Assembly: GCA_025267735.1 (NCBI GenBank)
Contig: CM046295.1
Span: 10,613,167-10,677,166 of the forward strand
Length of the DNA stretch: 64,000 nt
Direction: 5' to 3'
Origin: Mactra quadrangularis
Taxonomy: Eukaryota > Mollusca > Bivalvia > Venerida > Mactridae
Position 1 is the stretch's first letter. Each line of letters begins with the position of its first letter. Positions 12,401-22,320 of this stretch are shown in pieces. The notes below the pieces were generated by a model. The model saw only the letters and a program-made list of their open reading frames with translations. It searched no databases and was not told the origin of the DNA. Made by a program: the position numbers and the translations under genes.

Positions 12401-12895
12401 ACTACATTAACCTCTTTGTTAAAACAGGTAATCAAATGAAAAAAAGAAATATAATTTATTATTAATTAATTCTTAATTATATCTGTAAATTTTAACCTTC
12501 ATCATTAAACACCATCAGTGCAGGTAAAATTAATTTCTAAGACATTTATGATAAGCAGAAATGGGGTTTAAATACATTAATTTCTGTTCAGTTACTATAT
12601 AAATCATAGAATAGCAGCAGGGTGTTTGTCCAACTTTACTCAAAAATGTGTACTACGTAGCACACATAACAGATAACAATGACATAGTTTTAAATCTCTC
12701 CTATATTAGAGGTTTTTTTTTTACACATAGACTAATTAAACAATGTGATAGTCATATTGTAACAGTTAATAGCATTGACTAATTACAACAGTCATCATAG
12801 TAATGCGTAAATTCAATCGTTCAATACTGTAAATGACTCAAGCAGATTTTTATTGTGAAGAGAGTATGAAAAAAAACATGTAATCGACACCATTA
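9481..12895. other. Long gene-free stretch
   Basis: No gene is supported. Contents I can name: a weakly inverted repetitive stretch at about 9715-9830 built on 'caactcaatc'-like words; a low-complexity GA/GT-rich stretch at about 10435-10540; the inverted copy of the hairpin repeat at 11398-11449; and a T-run followed by a G-run at about 11738-11753. Confidence 0.45.
11398..11449 (-). repeat. Dispersed hairpin-bearing repeat (copy 2)
   Basis: Reverse complement of 4841-4892 with few changes. The perfect-stem hairpin lies at 11419-11436. No CTRR-type end or TIR is visible that would name its parent element. Confidence 0.6.
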
Positions 12896-13100
12896 ATAAT
12901 TTCCACGGCCATTCTGCCTCCTTCCCCTGATTCTAAATCATGTAGTGCAGTCATCAGTCACTGACGAAGTATGCACCTGGTAGTTTGTTAACAGCTAAAT
13001 CCAGAGATAAAGCCTCTCCAGGAACAGTGAGTAGGTGGACTGACCGCTGTGATATAACCTTTATAAGGTGTTGCTACAGCATAAAACCCAACAAAAATTG
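12896..13100 (+). mobile_element. SINE (family A), head-truncated
   Basis: Family A body in plus orientation: 'gtcactgacgaagtatgcac', 'taacagctaaatccagagat', 'gactgaccgctgtgatataa' and the 3' motif 'ttgctacagcataaaaccca', ending in an A-rich tail. The tRNA-like head is absent. Confidence 0.7.
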
Positions 13101-14171
13101 AATAAATCTAAACACAATGAATACCCCAGTACTTTCAGTGCTTTGATTGTTGTTGTTTTTATTCTTTTGTGAAGATGTACTCTGTAATCCATTAGTTGTT
13201 TTTGTTGTTGAAAATTAATGATAAAAAAAATTCTCCATTCCATTGATTGTGACATTTTTATCCCATTTCTAATATCAAGCTCCACCCAATTTGTGGTATT
13301 TTCTCTATCCCATTGATTAAATGTAGCTTTAGAGTTTTTGTTTAGATATCAAAGATGGCGACTTAAAAAATCAATTTTTAATCTGAAAGAATTGTCCCTG
13401 AAAAGTGGTTATTTGTTCCACATAGCATATCCACGTAATGCATATAATAGATTTTATTTGGTACAGTAAATTGTATCATAATGATTCATATACGGTAAAA
13501 CTTTGAAAGATCTCATGTATCAGCATAAATAATTGTTCCCCAACACGCTATTTCTAAAATAATATGTTGTTTGACGCCATCTTGGAGTTTACAGAGAGCG
13601 CTTGCAGACGTTCAATAGCCTAACAATTCATGGAGCAGGCGCTCACTCGAGCGCTCGCATTGTTGAGCACACCCCTGGTATTATACGCAAATTGAAACAT
13701 GGAAATTTATTTATACATTGTTTACAGTATCTTTCATATCTCTCTATATTCACGTAGTCTTGATACTTAAACTCTTAGTGGTTGAGATACATCTAATTGA
13801 CTGTTTCCTATTTCAAATTATTTTAGTTCAGATATCAGATATCAGCCCACGAAAATAATTTCCTTGTTTACAAGTTTATAGATAAAGATAAGTTGAAATC
13901 ATGTATGAGATATTCAAAGAAATACTCCGAAATACTTGAAAATACTTGAAATATTCGCCGACGTATGTAACTTAACAATAGTCATCTTAAAGCAACTTGC
14001 TCATGGAGAAGATAATTTTCTTGATATTTTCAAATAACCAGTCAGTGTCTGTGATTGTGTACGAACGCTTGATTTCCCTTAATTTCAAATTTTTAGTTGA
14101 TGTGCGTTTTACAAAAAATCTTACTATTTAAAATCACTCTTAAAAACTTTGCTGAGAAAGAAGTTTATTTT
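13101..14171. other. AT-rich intergenic DNA
   Basis: No gene, RNA or repeat that I can support. Confidence 0.4.
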
Positions 14172-14402
14172 TATATTTTTTAACGTCGTATTCAACACAT
14201 ACTTAGGTCATAAACACGACGACAAGCTCATTCTACTATAGGTTTCCTGGACACTTTTCTATCACCAGTACTAACTTACCCTACCACGAGGCCGACTACT
14301 CATGTATAGGGTATGACCTACCACGACCGGTCTCGAACCCACGATCTCCGGATTCGGTGTCTCCGGAGTCTGACATGCTAACCACTACGTCACGGCCGCG
14401 GC
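14172..14402 (-). mobile_element. tRNA-derived SINE (family B), copy 1
   Basis: On the minus strand the element begins near 14402 with a tRNA-like head ('gacgtagtggttagcatgtc' as A-box region, 'gtgggttcgagacc' as B-box region). It then has the body with 'catgagtagtcggcctcgtg' and ends in 'gttgaatacgacgttaaaaa'. A second copy in the same orientation lies 0.95 kb to the right. The body differs from family A. Confidence 0.75.
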
Positions 14403-15130
14403 TTAAGAACGAAGTTTAAAAAGAGCTGTAGATTAAAACTGTGAAACATAATGCTGAAATGAGAAGTTAGTGTTCAAAGCTTTCCAACAACATCCATTAT
14501 CAATGTGTGTAATACTTGTTGAACATGTGGCAAAGACAAACAGTTAATGTCAAATGCAATTCTAAGCAATTTCCAAATCCCTTCCATGTAGAAATTGTCG
14601 GCATACCAGACAGACAGTAAAATTATATACCGTATATCACTTGATGACTTGATACTGTACCCATATATATATAATTGCTTAACTTCCATAATAGGTATTG
14701 TAAACACATTTCACATACATGTACCACATTTCTATTTAGTATTTCTACACGGACATCATAGTTTATATCGCAAATTTGCTTGTAATTTATTTACCACGTT
14801 TCTTCTTTAAACTCTGAGTTTCTCTCGACGATTTTAGGCTTTTCTACTAGTTCCACTACTAAAGCCAACAATGTTCTAAGCTTATCTAGCAATCACTTAT
14901 AACTTAATAATCACTAATGCACTAACGCCACTAAGTTGAAGTGTAGTAAGACACTTTTCTGTACAACGATAGTAATGATTTCGAAGAGCAGGTGAGATAA
15001 ACCTTGCATAAAGGAAGATAAAAATGACACATTAAAAGTTATGAACGGAAAAAGTATAAAAAAGACTTGCAAAATTTGAACTTATCCTATATTTTAAACG
15101 CAACTGTCTTACTGTATTCACTTGGCTTTT
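14403..15130. other. Spacer between two family B SINEs
   Basis: No gene or repeat is recognised. Overlapping 71- and 77-codon frames on opposite strands near 14474-14810 have no domain. Confidence 0.4.
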
Positions 15131-15355
15131 GGGTTTTTTAACGTCGTATTCAACGCATATTTAGGTCATATATACGACGGCCATCTCTTCCTATTATAGG
15201 TTTCCTGAACACTTTTCTATCGCCAGTACTAACTAACCCTACCACGAGGCCGACAACTCATGTATAGGGTATGAACTACCGCGACCGGGTTTCGAACCCA
15301 CAATCTCTGGATTCGATGTCAGACATGCTAGCATCTTCCGTCAAGGCAGCAGCTC
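15131..15355 (-). mobile_element. tRNA-derived SINE (family B), copy 2
   Basis: Same structure and orientation as the copy at 14172-14402: tRNA-like head at the high-coordinate end ('gtgggttcgaaacc' on the minus strand), shared body, and the same 'gttgaatacgacgttaaaaa' 3' end. The head is more degraded ('acggaagatgctagcatgtc'). Confidence 0.75.
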
Positions 15356-15835
15356 GTATTCACTTGAGACCGCGTTAGTATATATGGGAATTATGCTATA
15401 GACAAACATGAAAGCAACATGCGCTAAGGTATCAATATATTCAGAGTTCGAATACCCTGCTTAGTTTATTTGAGCTAAAAAATACCAGCCATTGTTTACT
15501 AAACGCAGTTGAAATGTAATGAACAATATTAGTATAAATTTGTATCGAAGAAGCTTTAAAGGGATGGTTGTTTACAAGGAATATAAGTTGAAGTACATTT
15601 TATAAGTAGACAGATGACCTCCAATTGTTCAAAATCTTGGAATTAATAATAATAATAACGTATTATGAATAGAAAGATAAAGATTGCTTAATTCCTCGAA
15701 TAGGATAGACTCATCGATATATCAGCTCAAACCCAGTCTACATATTTCCTTATTTCCATGTATTTAGACAAGTTTGATACTGACTTTACACTGACATTAA
15801 CGGACATTAACTGAATCTTACTGACAAAATTTATA
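15356..15835. other. AT-rich intergenic DNA
   Basis: Nothing recognised apart from a short (AAT)n run near 15646. Confidence 0.4.
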
Positions 15836-16697
15836 ATAGATAGATAGTTTATTTCAAGATATTAGGCCATTGGCCTATGAATCTACAAGCATAAATACAT
15901 ATAGATACATAAAATGCAGAAATTACAAAACAATGTAATTATACATGTAATACATTTTTAAAATGCATCTAATGTGAAAATATATCTATATCATGTCAAT
16001 ATTATACATTCCGGTGAGTAAGATTAAATAGTAAATAAAAAATTACATGTATCAATGTCTTACATAATAGTATATATTCGAGTGATAGTAAGTGTCTACA
16101 TTAAAGTTATTAAAAGCATATTTATAAATGAGGTGGAGAAATCTAATTGGAATAATATAAAGTATCTCTTCTTTCAAAACTTTTGAAAATGTATGTTCCT
16201 AACTTATTTAAAATAGATTGATTTGTCGAAGATATAAGGTCCAAAAATTTGGGAATGTTCGGTCTTTTCCAATAAAATTGTTTAATAAGATCTTTTCTTA
16301 AATCATAATATAATGGACATTCTAGTAAAAAGTGAAATTCGTCCTCAAGTCTGTTACATAGTTGACATTTTCTTTCATTTCTTGGAATTTTATTAGGTTT
16401 ATGCCATCTGCCAGTTTCAATTTCTAATCTATGTGATGATAAACGTAATTTTGAAATAACAATTCTAAACGTTTTAATTTTAACTAAATCTAAGTACGGT
16501 TTGAAGCCAAATTCAGAAAACAAAATATAAGTGCTAGCTCTTGATGAATTACTGAGTTGATACTGCCAGTCTTGTACAAAAATGTCATTAATTCTTTGTT
16601 GAAATACTTCCAAAAAATAATTTACATTATTAACACCTTGATGAAACCAAACATCATTAAAACCTAAGTTTTCTAATAAATTTTTAACATGTATACA
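15836..16697 (-). pseudogene. 5'-truncated LINE: C-terminal zinc-binding region and 3' UTR
   Basis: A minus-strand frame is open from about 16695 (a stop codon precedes it) to the stop at 16143. It carries the region that follows reverse transcriptase in many non-LTR retrotransposons: 'RLSSHRLEIETGRW', then a CCHC-like cluster 'CQLCNRLEDEFHFLLECPLY'. The reverse transcriptase itself is missing, as expected from 5' truncation on insertion. About 300 nt of 3' UTR follow, ending near 15836 in 'gaaataaactatctatctat' on the minus strand, a simple-repeat tail. It is not a host gene. The clade is not assigned. Confidence 0.75.
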
Positions 16698-16710
16698 TAT
16701 TTACATGTAA

Positions 16711-16752
16711 TATATATATAATATATATATGCGTATATATATATATGCATAT
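16711..16752. repeat. (TA)n microsatellite
   Basis: Alternating TA runs interrupted by 'gcg' and 'gc'. They sit between the truncated end of the LINE and the left inverted-repeat arm. Confidence 0.8.
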
Positions 16753-16764
16753 GAAATAATTAAA

Positions 16765-17250
16765 AACCTCATCTAAATATCAAGGCCTATTATCACGTGG
16801 TCTACTGTTTTGATACTAAAGCGTCAAGAGTAATGGCGGCGCCCACAGAATCAGAGGTAAATCTCTTTTTTCTTCTTTATTTCAAATAGTTCGAGTTTTT
16901 CATGTAGCCAATGTTCTAGCCAACAATTTTCTGAATCTATCGGTACCAATATATGCTGGGTAAAGACCGTAGTTTGTGAGAACACTCTGCAGAGAAATTT
17001 GAAGTGAGCAAAATTTTCATTTAAATCCGTGATACTAAAGGGGAATACGTGTAGTTTATAAAATGACAATTTAAAGTCCTATTTTAGATATTTATCAAGT
17101 AATACCACACTGAAATAGTTTTCCCGAACGTTTGCTATTGTACATAATTTAAAATTGCATTTTATTTTGCTACATGGAATGTAAAATTGTAAGTAAACAA
17201 AAATGATACTAAGGGGTGACCAAAATTTTATGATACTAAGGGGGAACAAG
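16765..17250 (+). repeat. Left arm of large inverted repeat (promoter and exon 1 copy)
   Basis: This arm is the inverted counterpart of 21575-22095, at an eyeballed identity of roughly 80-85 percent in its first 300 bp. It contains, in order: an upstream part with the E-box-like 'tcacgtgg'; 'gatactaaag' just before the start codon; the 24-nt first coding exon at 16833-16856 with a gtaaat donor; and intron sequence with three more copies of GATACTAA(A/G)GGGG (about 17031, 17205, 17231). Both arms keep the start codon, frame and splice donor. Confidence 0.75.
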
Positions 17251-19772
17251 AGTAGTATTCACAGTTGGATATTCGAAAGAACTAAATTTACATGTTTTTT
17301 CTAGATTGTGGATGAAAACAACAACGAAGATGTCTTTTTATGCTATGAGTGTGGAAAGCACTTCAAGTCTAAAAGTACCTACAGTCGTCATTGCAGGTGC
17401 CACAACAACACAAGTCTGTTTACCTGGAACTTCTATGATAGAGAGCACTTTCATATACACAGATACATACAATGTCACTTTCTTCTTAGTTTTAAAAATG
17501 ATGTATATGTGTATTTGATTGTATTTGTATTACAAATTACACAGAACTTTACATATTGTAACTGCACGTGATTAGGTGTACATGTATTTAAATTTTGGAT
17601 TTTACGTAGTTTAGGTTCCTGTCAAACAACTCTCCAATGCATCGGTTCTATAGATTCACGTGCTCTTTTTATAAAAAAACTATGTTCAAAGAAATATTTT
17701 TTATTTTTATAGACAGACGCACATAAACGTTTAAATCGCATGACTGTTACGTGGTTTTTAAAAACAGATGCAAAAAATTCTCACAAAATTCAAAGATGGT
17801 AAACAGTTTTGCTTTAGTTAGATAATGGAAAATTGACAAAGATGAAAGTAAACATTGTTCTTTTTAAACATGTAGGCTATCTCTGATCTTTTACCTGTAA
17901 ACATAGTGTAACTTATTTGACCTAAATACTACGTGTTGCTACGCTACGGATGACGTCATGTGCGGTTGCATTCGTCACTAGTATCATAAGTATGATCATA
18001 CCATTTAAGGCGTTGTTTACCCGTTTATTTATAATTATTTGTCAGGTGATCGTTAAACCAATGAAAAATTCGGATCAACCTCGGCAATTATCTACGAAGA
18101 TATACTCATCTGCGTAGAAGATCGCCGAGGTAGTTCCGAATGCTTATGAAAATTGCGTATAAATGTTTGGCTAAATTGGAATTTGGTAAACTTTTATTGG
18201 TAGTTCAAAAGTTCATAGTAAAGGTCAATATCATAAATCGACACGTTTTAAGGCAGCGGCTGAATGTACTGTATACATTGAGCTGCCAGGGAGTGTATTG
18301 TCTAACATACAACCTATTTGGGCAGCATGCGCGAAACGTATGGGAACTCTTGAGCACACTTTTCAGCGTTTTTGTACACTTTACCTATCAGTCATAAATT
18401 TCTACTTGGTACACAACAACCCGATAAAATATCGACTAGATGCCAAAATGTCATATGATAGGAAAATAATTCTATTTAATGGTGCTGATATAGACAGTAC
18501 ACTTTTAAGATCTGGGACATCGGTCTAATTAGGCTGGAATTATTTTAATCGTCTATTCAGTATCGGCACGACATTAGTTTGGTGTCCATTACACATCATT
18601 CTCGATCCCAGAGCCTAGTATAATTATTAATTCTAGAATCGAGAATCTTGATAACCTCGGGGTACGAGAATGAATCGACATTAGATCTACATTTTTCATT
18701 GTCCATTTGGTAGTAATTCGGACCAATAACTTGTTGGCTACACATCGGTTCTTGAATCTTTCCGCCATCGGTACATCATTTTTAGACATTAGTCCGAACT
18801 AGACGATCTATCATTAAATGACTGCCTTCATTGTCTAAAACTTTATATGATTTTAGACATGACACACCGTTTTACTGTGGTACAAAAAGCGCGTGAACGT
18901 CTTGAACGTCTTGTACGGCGGTTCATTCATAAAATAAAATATTTGTAGCACAAAATGTAGGCTTCTGCTTGAATTATACTGCTATAATTGCTACTCATTT
19001 TCTTAGATAACTCTCCGCATTCGACAGTGATAGCTTCAAATTCGTTAGAAGTTGTTTTCGGTCTTTTGTATCCAATGACTTAAGAAAGTTTTCGCACGCA
19101 ATATTTCCACATATCTGCATATAAACAAGGGTATTAAACACGTCAATACACGGCAGAGTTGGGCGAGCTAGCGATGATCTACCCTTAACCGAACAATGCT
19201 CTTTGGCTATAGCTGTCGGGGCATTATTCATTCTGCTGGGCTGATTGTGACCATCCCGACCGCCCCACCCGCCTCTATTGTGCATTAACCTCTTACTATT
19301 GATTCCATTCTTGTGGCCACTACATGGATTGTAACATAACCGTCACGATCCTTATGACAATGCTGTCAAACTGGGTAATTGCATATCTTTCTAATTCAAA
19401 TGTGACCTTAATGGTTTTCTTTTGGTGTAAAATACGTATTGTGCTGGAATATTTTACTTATACCTAATAATCTATTTGATGTATTTCAGATGCAGTAAAC
19501 ATGGCGAGAAGAAGACGGTGAAATGTCCAAGGTGCCAGGAATTATTTGCTACACCACATTCTCTACGCCAGCACACTAAAGTGGTCCATGTTCCTGATAA
19601 CAGATGTATCCATTGTGATGCTAACTTTTCAACCAAACAACAATTAACTGATCACATGTCTAAACACAATGGGGAAAAAAGGCATGTGTGTGTCTGTGGC
19701 AAAAGTTATCAGTATGCTTCTAGTCTTTCAAGGCATCGATCACAAAAATGCAGAGCTGAGGGTAACGTTTGA
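16833..19772 (+). CDS. Small C2H2 zinc-finger protein, 3 coding exons
   Basis: Proposed join of 16833-16856, 17305-17396 and 19490-19772 (399 nt, 132 residues). Exon 1 encodes MAAPTESE and ends in gtaaat (phase 0). Exon 2 follows 'gttttttctag' and ends at 'cattgcag|gtgcc' (phase 2). Exon 3 follows 'tgatgtatttcag' and supplies the missing codon base, so all phases agree. Four fingers result: one split across exons 2 and 3 (starting CYEC), then CPRC...HTKVVH, CIHC...HMSKH and a C-x-C variant ending H-x4-C. Proteins of this type usually bind DNA; the target is unknown. A poly(A) signal lies at 20341. No linker of the TGEKP type is seen, except 'NGEKRH' before finger 4. The model is by eye, without transcript support. 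Confidence 0.65.
18068..18141. repeat. Imperfect 29-bp inverted repeat (hairpin) in zinc-finger intron 2
   Basis: The left arm begins 'attcggatcaacctcggc'. The right arm, reverse-complemented, begins 'attcggaactacctcggc'. About 24 of 29 positions pair around a spacer of roughly 16 nt. It may be a tiny foldback element or a structured intronic RNA; I cannot tell which. Confidence 0.6.
18597..18672. repeat. Short palindromic element, copy 1 (diverged)
   Basis: The ends 'cattctcgatcccagagcc' and 'cctcggggtacgagaatg' are imperfect reverse complements. The outer sequence matches the cleaner palindrome at 28808-28881. It is probably a foldback element. Confidence 0.5.
18995..19338 (-). other. Unassigned minus-strand open frame inside zinc-finger intron 2
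   Basis: From the upstream stop at 19339-19341 the frame is open for about 114 codons. A methionine at 19285 leaves 96. The residues look protein-like (for example 'NPCSGHKNGIN', then 'CGNIACENFLKSL' and a helix-like C-terminus ending SYLRK), with several cysteines. I recognise no family. It is antisense to the zinc-finger gene and lies inside its intron. It could be an exon of a transposon-derived gene or a chance frame. No poly(A) hexamer is seen shortly after the stop on that strand. Confidence 0.25.
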
Positions 19773-20340
19773 TGTTACGAACTTACGACCTTATTGCTAT
19801 GATACCATCTCTTCCCAATGATCTTTGACATACAGCTGATTATCAGTTAATAGTTTGTAAATGTTATGGAGTTTGTTACTAGTTTCTGATTTCAAAACAG
19901 TTTGTTTCGTTAGTTTATTATCACTTTTTAAATGTTATTGATCCTATTATGCTATAGCAAAGGTCTTGTCTAAGTTAAGGCATGACGTTAACGTAATATT
20001 GTTTTCAAAACACTGAACATTAATACTCGCATTCAATGTGTACTCAGGGTCATTTTTCACATTATGATGTTTTATGATTTTTGTGTTTTCTGTATTTTTG
20101 TATGATTTCCTCTGTGATTACTGTGATTACTCTTTTTTACATGATGATTTTAATCCATATTTTTCAATCTGTGATGATTATATCTGATGTACGTTTTAGA
20201 ATCAGTTCCATGTTTTACTGTGCTTTTTTGTTTGTTGATTGTCTGTGATTTATACTACATAAATGATATGTTCATTAAGACTTATAAATTAATAAGTTTA
20301 TTCCAATTTTATCAATAATCTTTGATAATTGTATGTATTG

Positions 20341-20346
20341 AATAAA
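20341..20346 (+). terminator. Putative poly(A) signal of the zinc-finger gene
   Basis: AATAAA about 570 nt past the stop codon of the zinc-finger model. The region between is AT-rich without other open frames, as expected of a 3' UTR. Confidence 0.5.
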
Positions 20347-20536
20347 AATGAAAAACATGTAGTTGTGGTTTTGTCTTGTTTTTTTATATTTATTTTTCAA
20401 CAGCGTATTGTTTTGTTTAATTAACCTGTCACTAAATAAGTACTAAGTCTCTGATTGTATTATTTTAACTTCATTTGAACTTGGTATTCTCAAGATTTCA
20501 AAATCGCCCCGTATATTTAAGTTTATCACTGATCAA

Positions 20537-20602
20537 TATGGGACGGTGCGTCAATTGTTAGCACACTTGTCTCTCGAGCTGTACATTTTGGGTTCGACTC
20601 CA
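20537..20602 (+). mobile_element. tRNA-like SINE head remnant
   Basis: A tRNA-like A-box region ('gtcaattgttagcacactt') is followed 35-40 nt later by a B box ('gggttcgactcc'). The flanks do not form an acceptor stem, and no SINE body of family A or B follows. It is best read as a decayed tRNA-derived head. Confidence 0.4.
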
Positions 20603-21070
20603 CATTTATTTCATTTATTGTTACACAATCTCCGGCTTCAAATAAAAATATTTTTAAAATACAATGGGATAAAAACAATAATTATAAACCTAATGAGAGC
20701 AAAACGACACAAAATACAAAGAATGTATTGATATGATGTTTTGTTCTTGTACTCACGACTTTCATAAGTCAACAACAAAACCACTACACAAAATAGGCTG
20801 CTTTAGTATATAATAAGTAAAACGTGTATTTAAATTTCAAGCCGTCTTTCTGACAGTAGTGACGGATTTCCGAGCAATGACTGTGTAATTTTTGTGACAG
20901 TTTAAGAAAACAGATCAATACTAAGGCACAAAATGCTGTTTCATAAAACTATAATATCACTTGACGAACATGCATCATTCTTCAACAATAACAGAACATA
21001 TACGATGACAACCGGCAATTAAAAAATATCAAACAAATGACAAAGATACAAATGTAATTTTAACGGGTTT
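20603..21070. other. Spacer between convergent gene models
   Basis: AT-rich. It lies between the 3' ends of the plus-strand zinc-finger gene and the minus-strand right-arm gene. Nothing else is recognised. Confidence 0.4.
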
Positions 21071-21110
21071 TTTATTTCAAACGTATAAACATGTTGTAAC
21101 AAAAAAGTAT

Positions 21111-21116
21111 TTTATT
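21111..21116 (-). terminator. Putative poly(A) signal of the right-arm gene
   Basis: TTTATT on the plus strand is AATAAA on the minus strand, 146 nt past the proposed stop. A second hexamer lies at 21071-21076. Confidence 0.35.
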
Positions 21117-21261
21117 TTACGCTAATATTAACTGATGCATCCAATTATTATCCAATGGATACAACCCTTAAGAAAAACAAACAGATTCAAACTCAAATTC
21201 ACGTTTCCAAATATGAATAACTGGATAACCGTGTATCTAAACTTGACGACTTCAACATTCT

Positions 21262-22015
21262 TCAGATATGCCCATACACATGGTAGATAACATTTTGGGG
21301 TAGTTGCTTCTTGCATTTTCCCATCGCACACCAAGCTGACGTATCATGACGACATTCAGTCCCATAGAAATATAGCCTTCCTTGTGGCATATCAAATACG
21401 TGGTCTCTGCAAAAGCACACTCAGTAAGCCACCCATACATAATGCACCCTAATGGGTATTCATAAACATGACTGACTTGATTTACTTAACTTTTGTTCAA
21501 TGCTGTTTTGAAACATTTTTTGATTTTCACCGACATCAATTTCCTGTAATATAAAAACATATGCGTAAACATTTATGTTCCCCCTTAGTATCATAAAACG
21601 TTATGTTCCCCCTTAGTATCATATCAGTTTTGTCCCCCCTTAGTATCATTTTTTTCATTTTCTGGTTTATATTCTATGTTACCTAATCAAATAACATTTT
21701 GTAACATGTACATAAATTTAAGCTCGCACAGTGTTACAAAGCATGTTTTTTTGTAATTTAATATATATAATAGGAATTTTTACGGTAGTTTTAAAAAACT
21801 CTTCCCCTCTAGTATCGCGGATTTTTAATGAAAATGTTGCTCACTTCGAATTTTTCTGCAGAGTGTTCTCACAAACTACGATATTGACCAAGCATGTATT
21901 GATACCAATAGATTCAGAAAATTGTTGGCTAGAACATAGGCTACATGAAAAATTCGACAAATTTAAAATAAAGAAGAAAAGTGAGGTTTACCTCTGATCC
22001 GATGGGCGCCGCCAT
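21262..22015 (-). CDS. Hypothetical small protein from the right inverted arm, 3 exons
   Basis: Proposed minus-strand exons: 22015-21992 (MAAPIGSE, donor gtaaac), 21543-21491 (after 'ttttatattacag', donor gttaag) and 21406-21262 (after 'gtgcttttgcag'). They total 222 nt, or 73 residues, and the phases agree at both joins. Exon 1 is the counterpart of the zinc-finger gene's exon 1, and exon 2 begins with a similarly acidic stretch (EIDVGENQ). The third exon has four cysteines or near-by histidines (TECRHD, WCAMGKC) but no C2H2 finger. Intron 2 would be only 84 nt. Without exon 2 splicing, the frame stops 28 codons after exon 1. Function is unknown. It could be a decayed paralogue with a working promoter only. 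Confidence 0.35.
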
Positions 22016-22095
22016 TACACTCGGCGCTTTAGTATCATAACAGTAGACCACGTGATTATAGACCTTGAATATCCAATCACATGTTTAATACCTTA
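21575..22095 (-). repeat. Right arm of large inverted repeat (promoter and exon 1 copy)
   Basis: Inverted counterpart of 16765-17250. On the minus strand it has the same order: 'tcacgtgg', 'gatactaaag', start codon and 8-codon exon with a conserved donor, then GATACTA(A/G)(A/G)GGGG copies. There are four of these after the exon (near 21815, 21650, 21620 and 21597), the last three in a cluster about 25-30 nt apart. Confidence 0.75.
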
Positions 22096-22127
22096 CCGGT
22101 TTCAATTATTTCAAAGGTATATCCACA

Positions 22128-22320
22128 ATTCCTTTATAAAATCTGAAACAATTCAATTAGTAAGTAGGGTTTTACAGTTGAAATTCTCGGAATTTATCAT
22201 TGAAGTCCATAGTAAGGATAACGAACTCATTCATTTCATCTAATATCTTTCTTGTTTATGAAGATATTTACAGGAGTGATGATAGGGTTTAGATAGGGTT
22301 TTACCCTCAAAATACTTAGC
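22128..22320 (+). repeat. Dispersed ~190-bp repeat, copy 1
   Basis: Matches 27752-27925 in the same orientation over the whole length, with substitutions and small indels. Shared words include 'taaaatctgaa', 'tagtaagtag' or 'tggtaagtag', 'tcatctaat' and 'tttaccct'. It has no coding potential, and no TIR or tail is evident. Confidence 0.6.
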
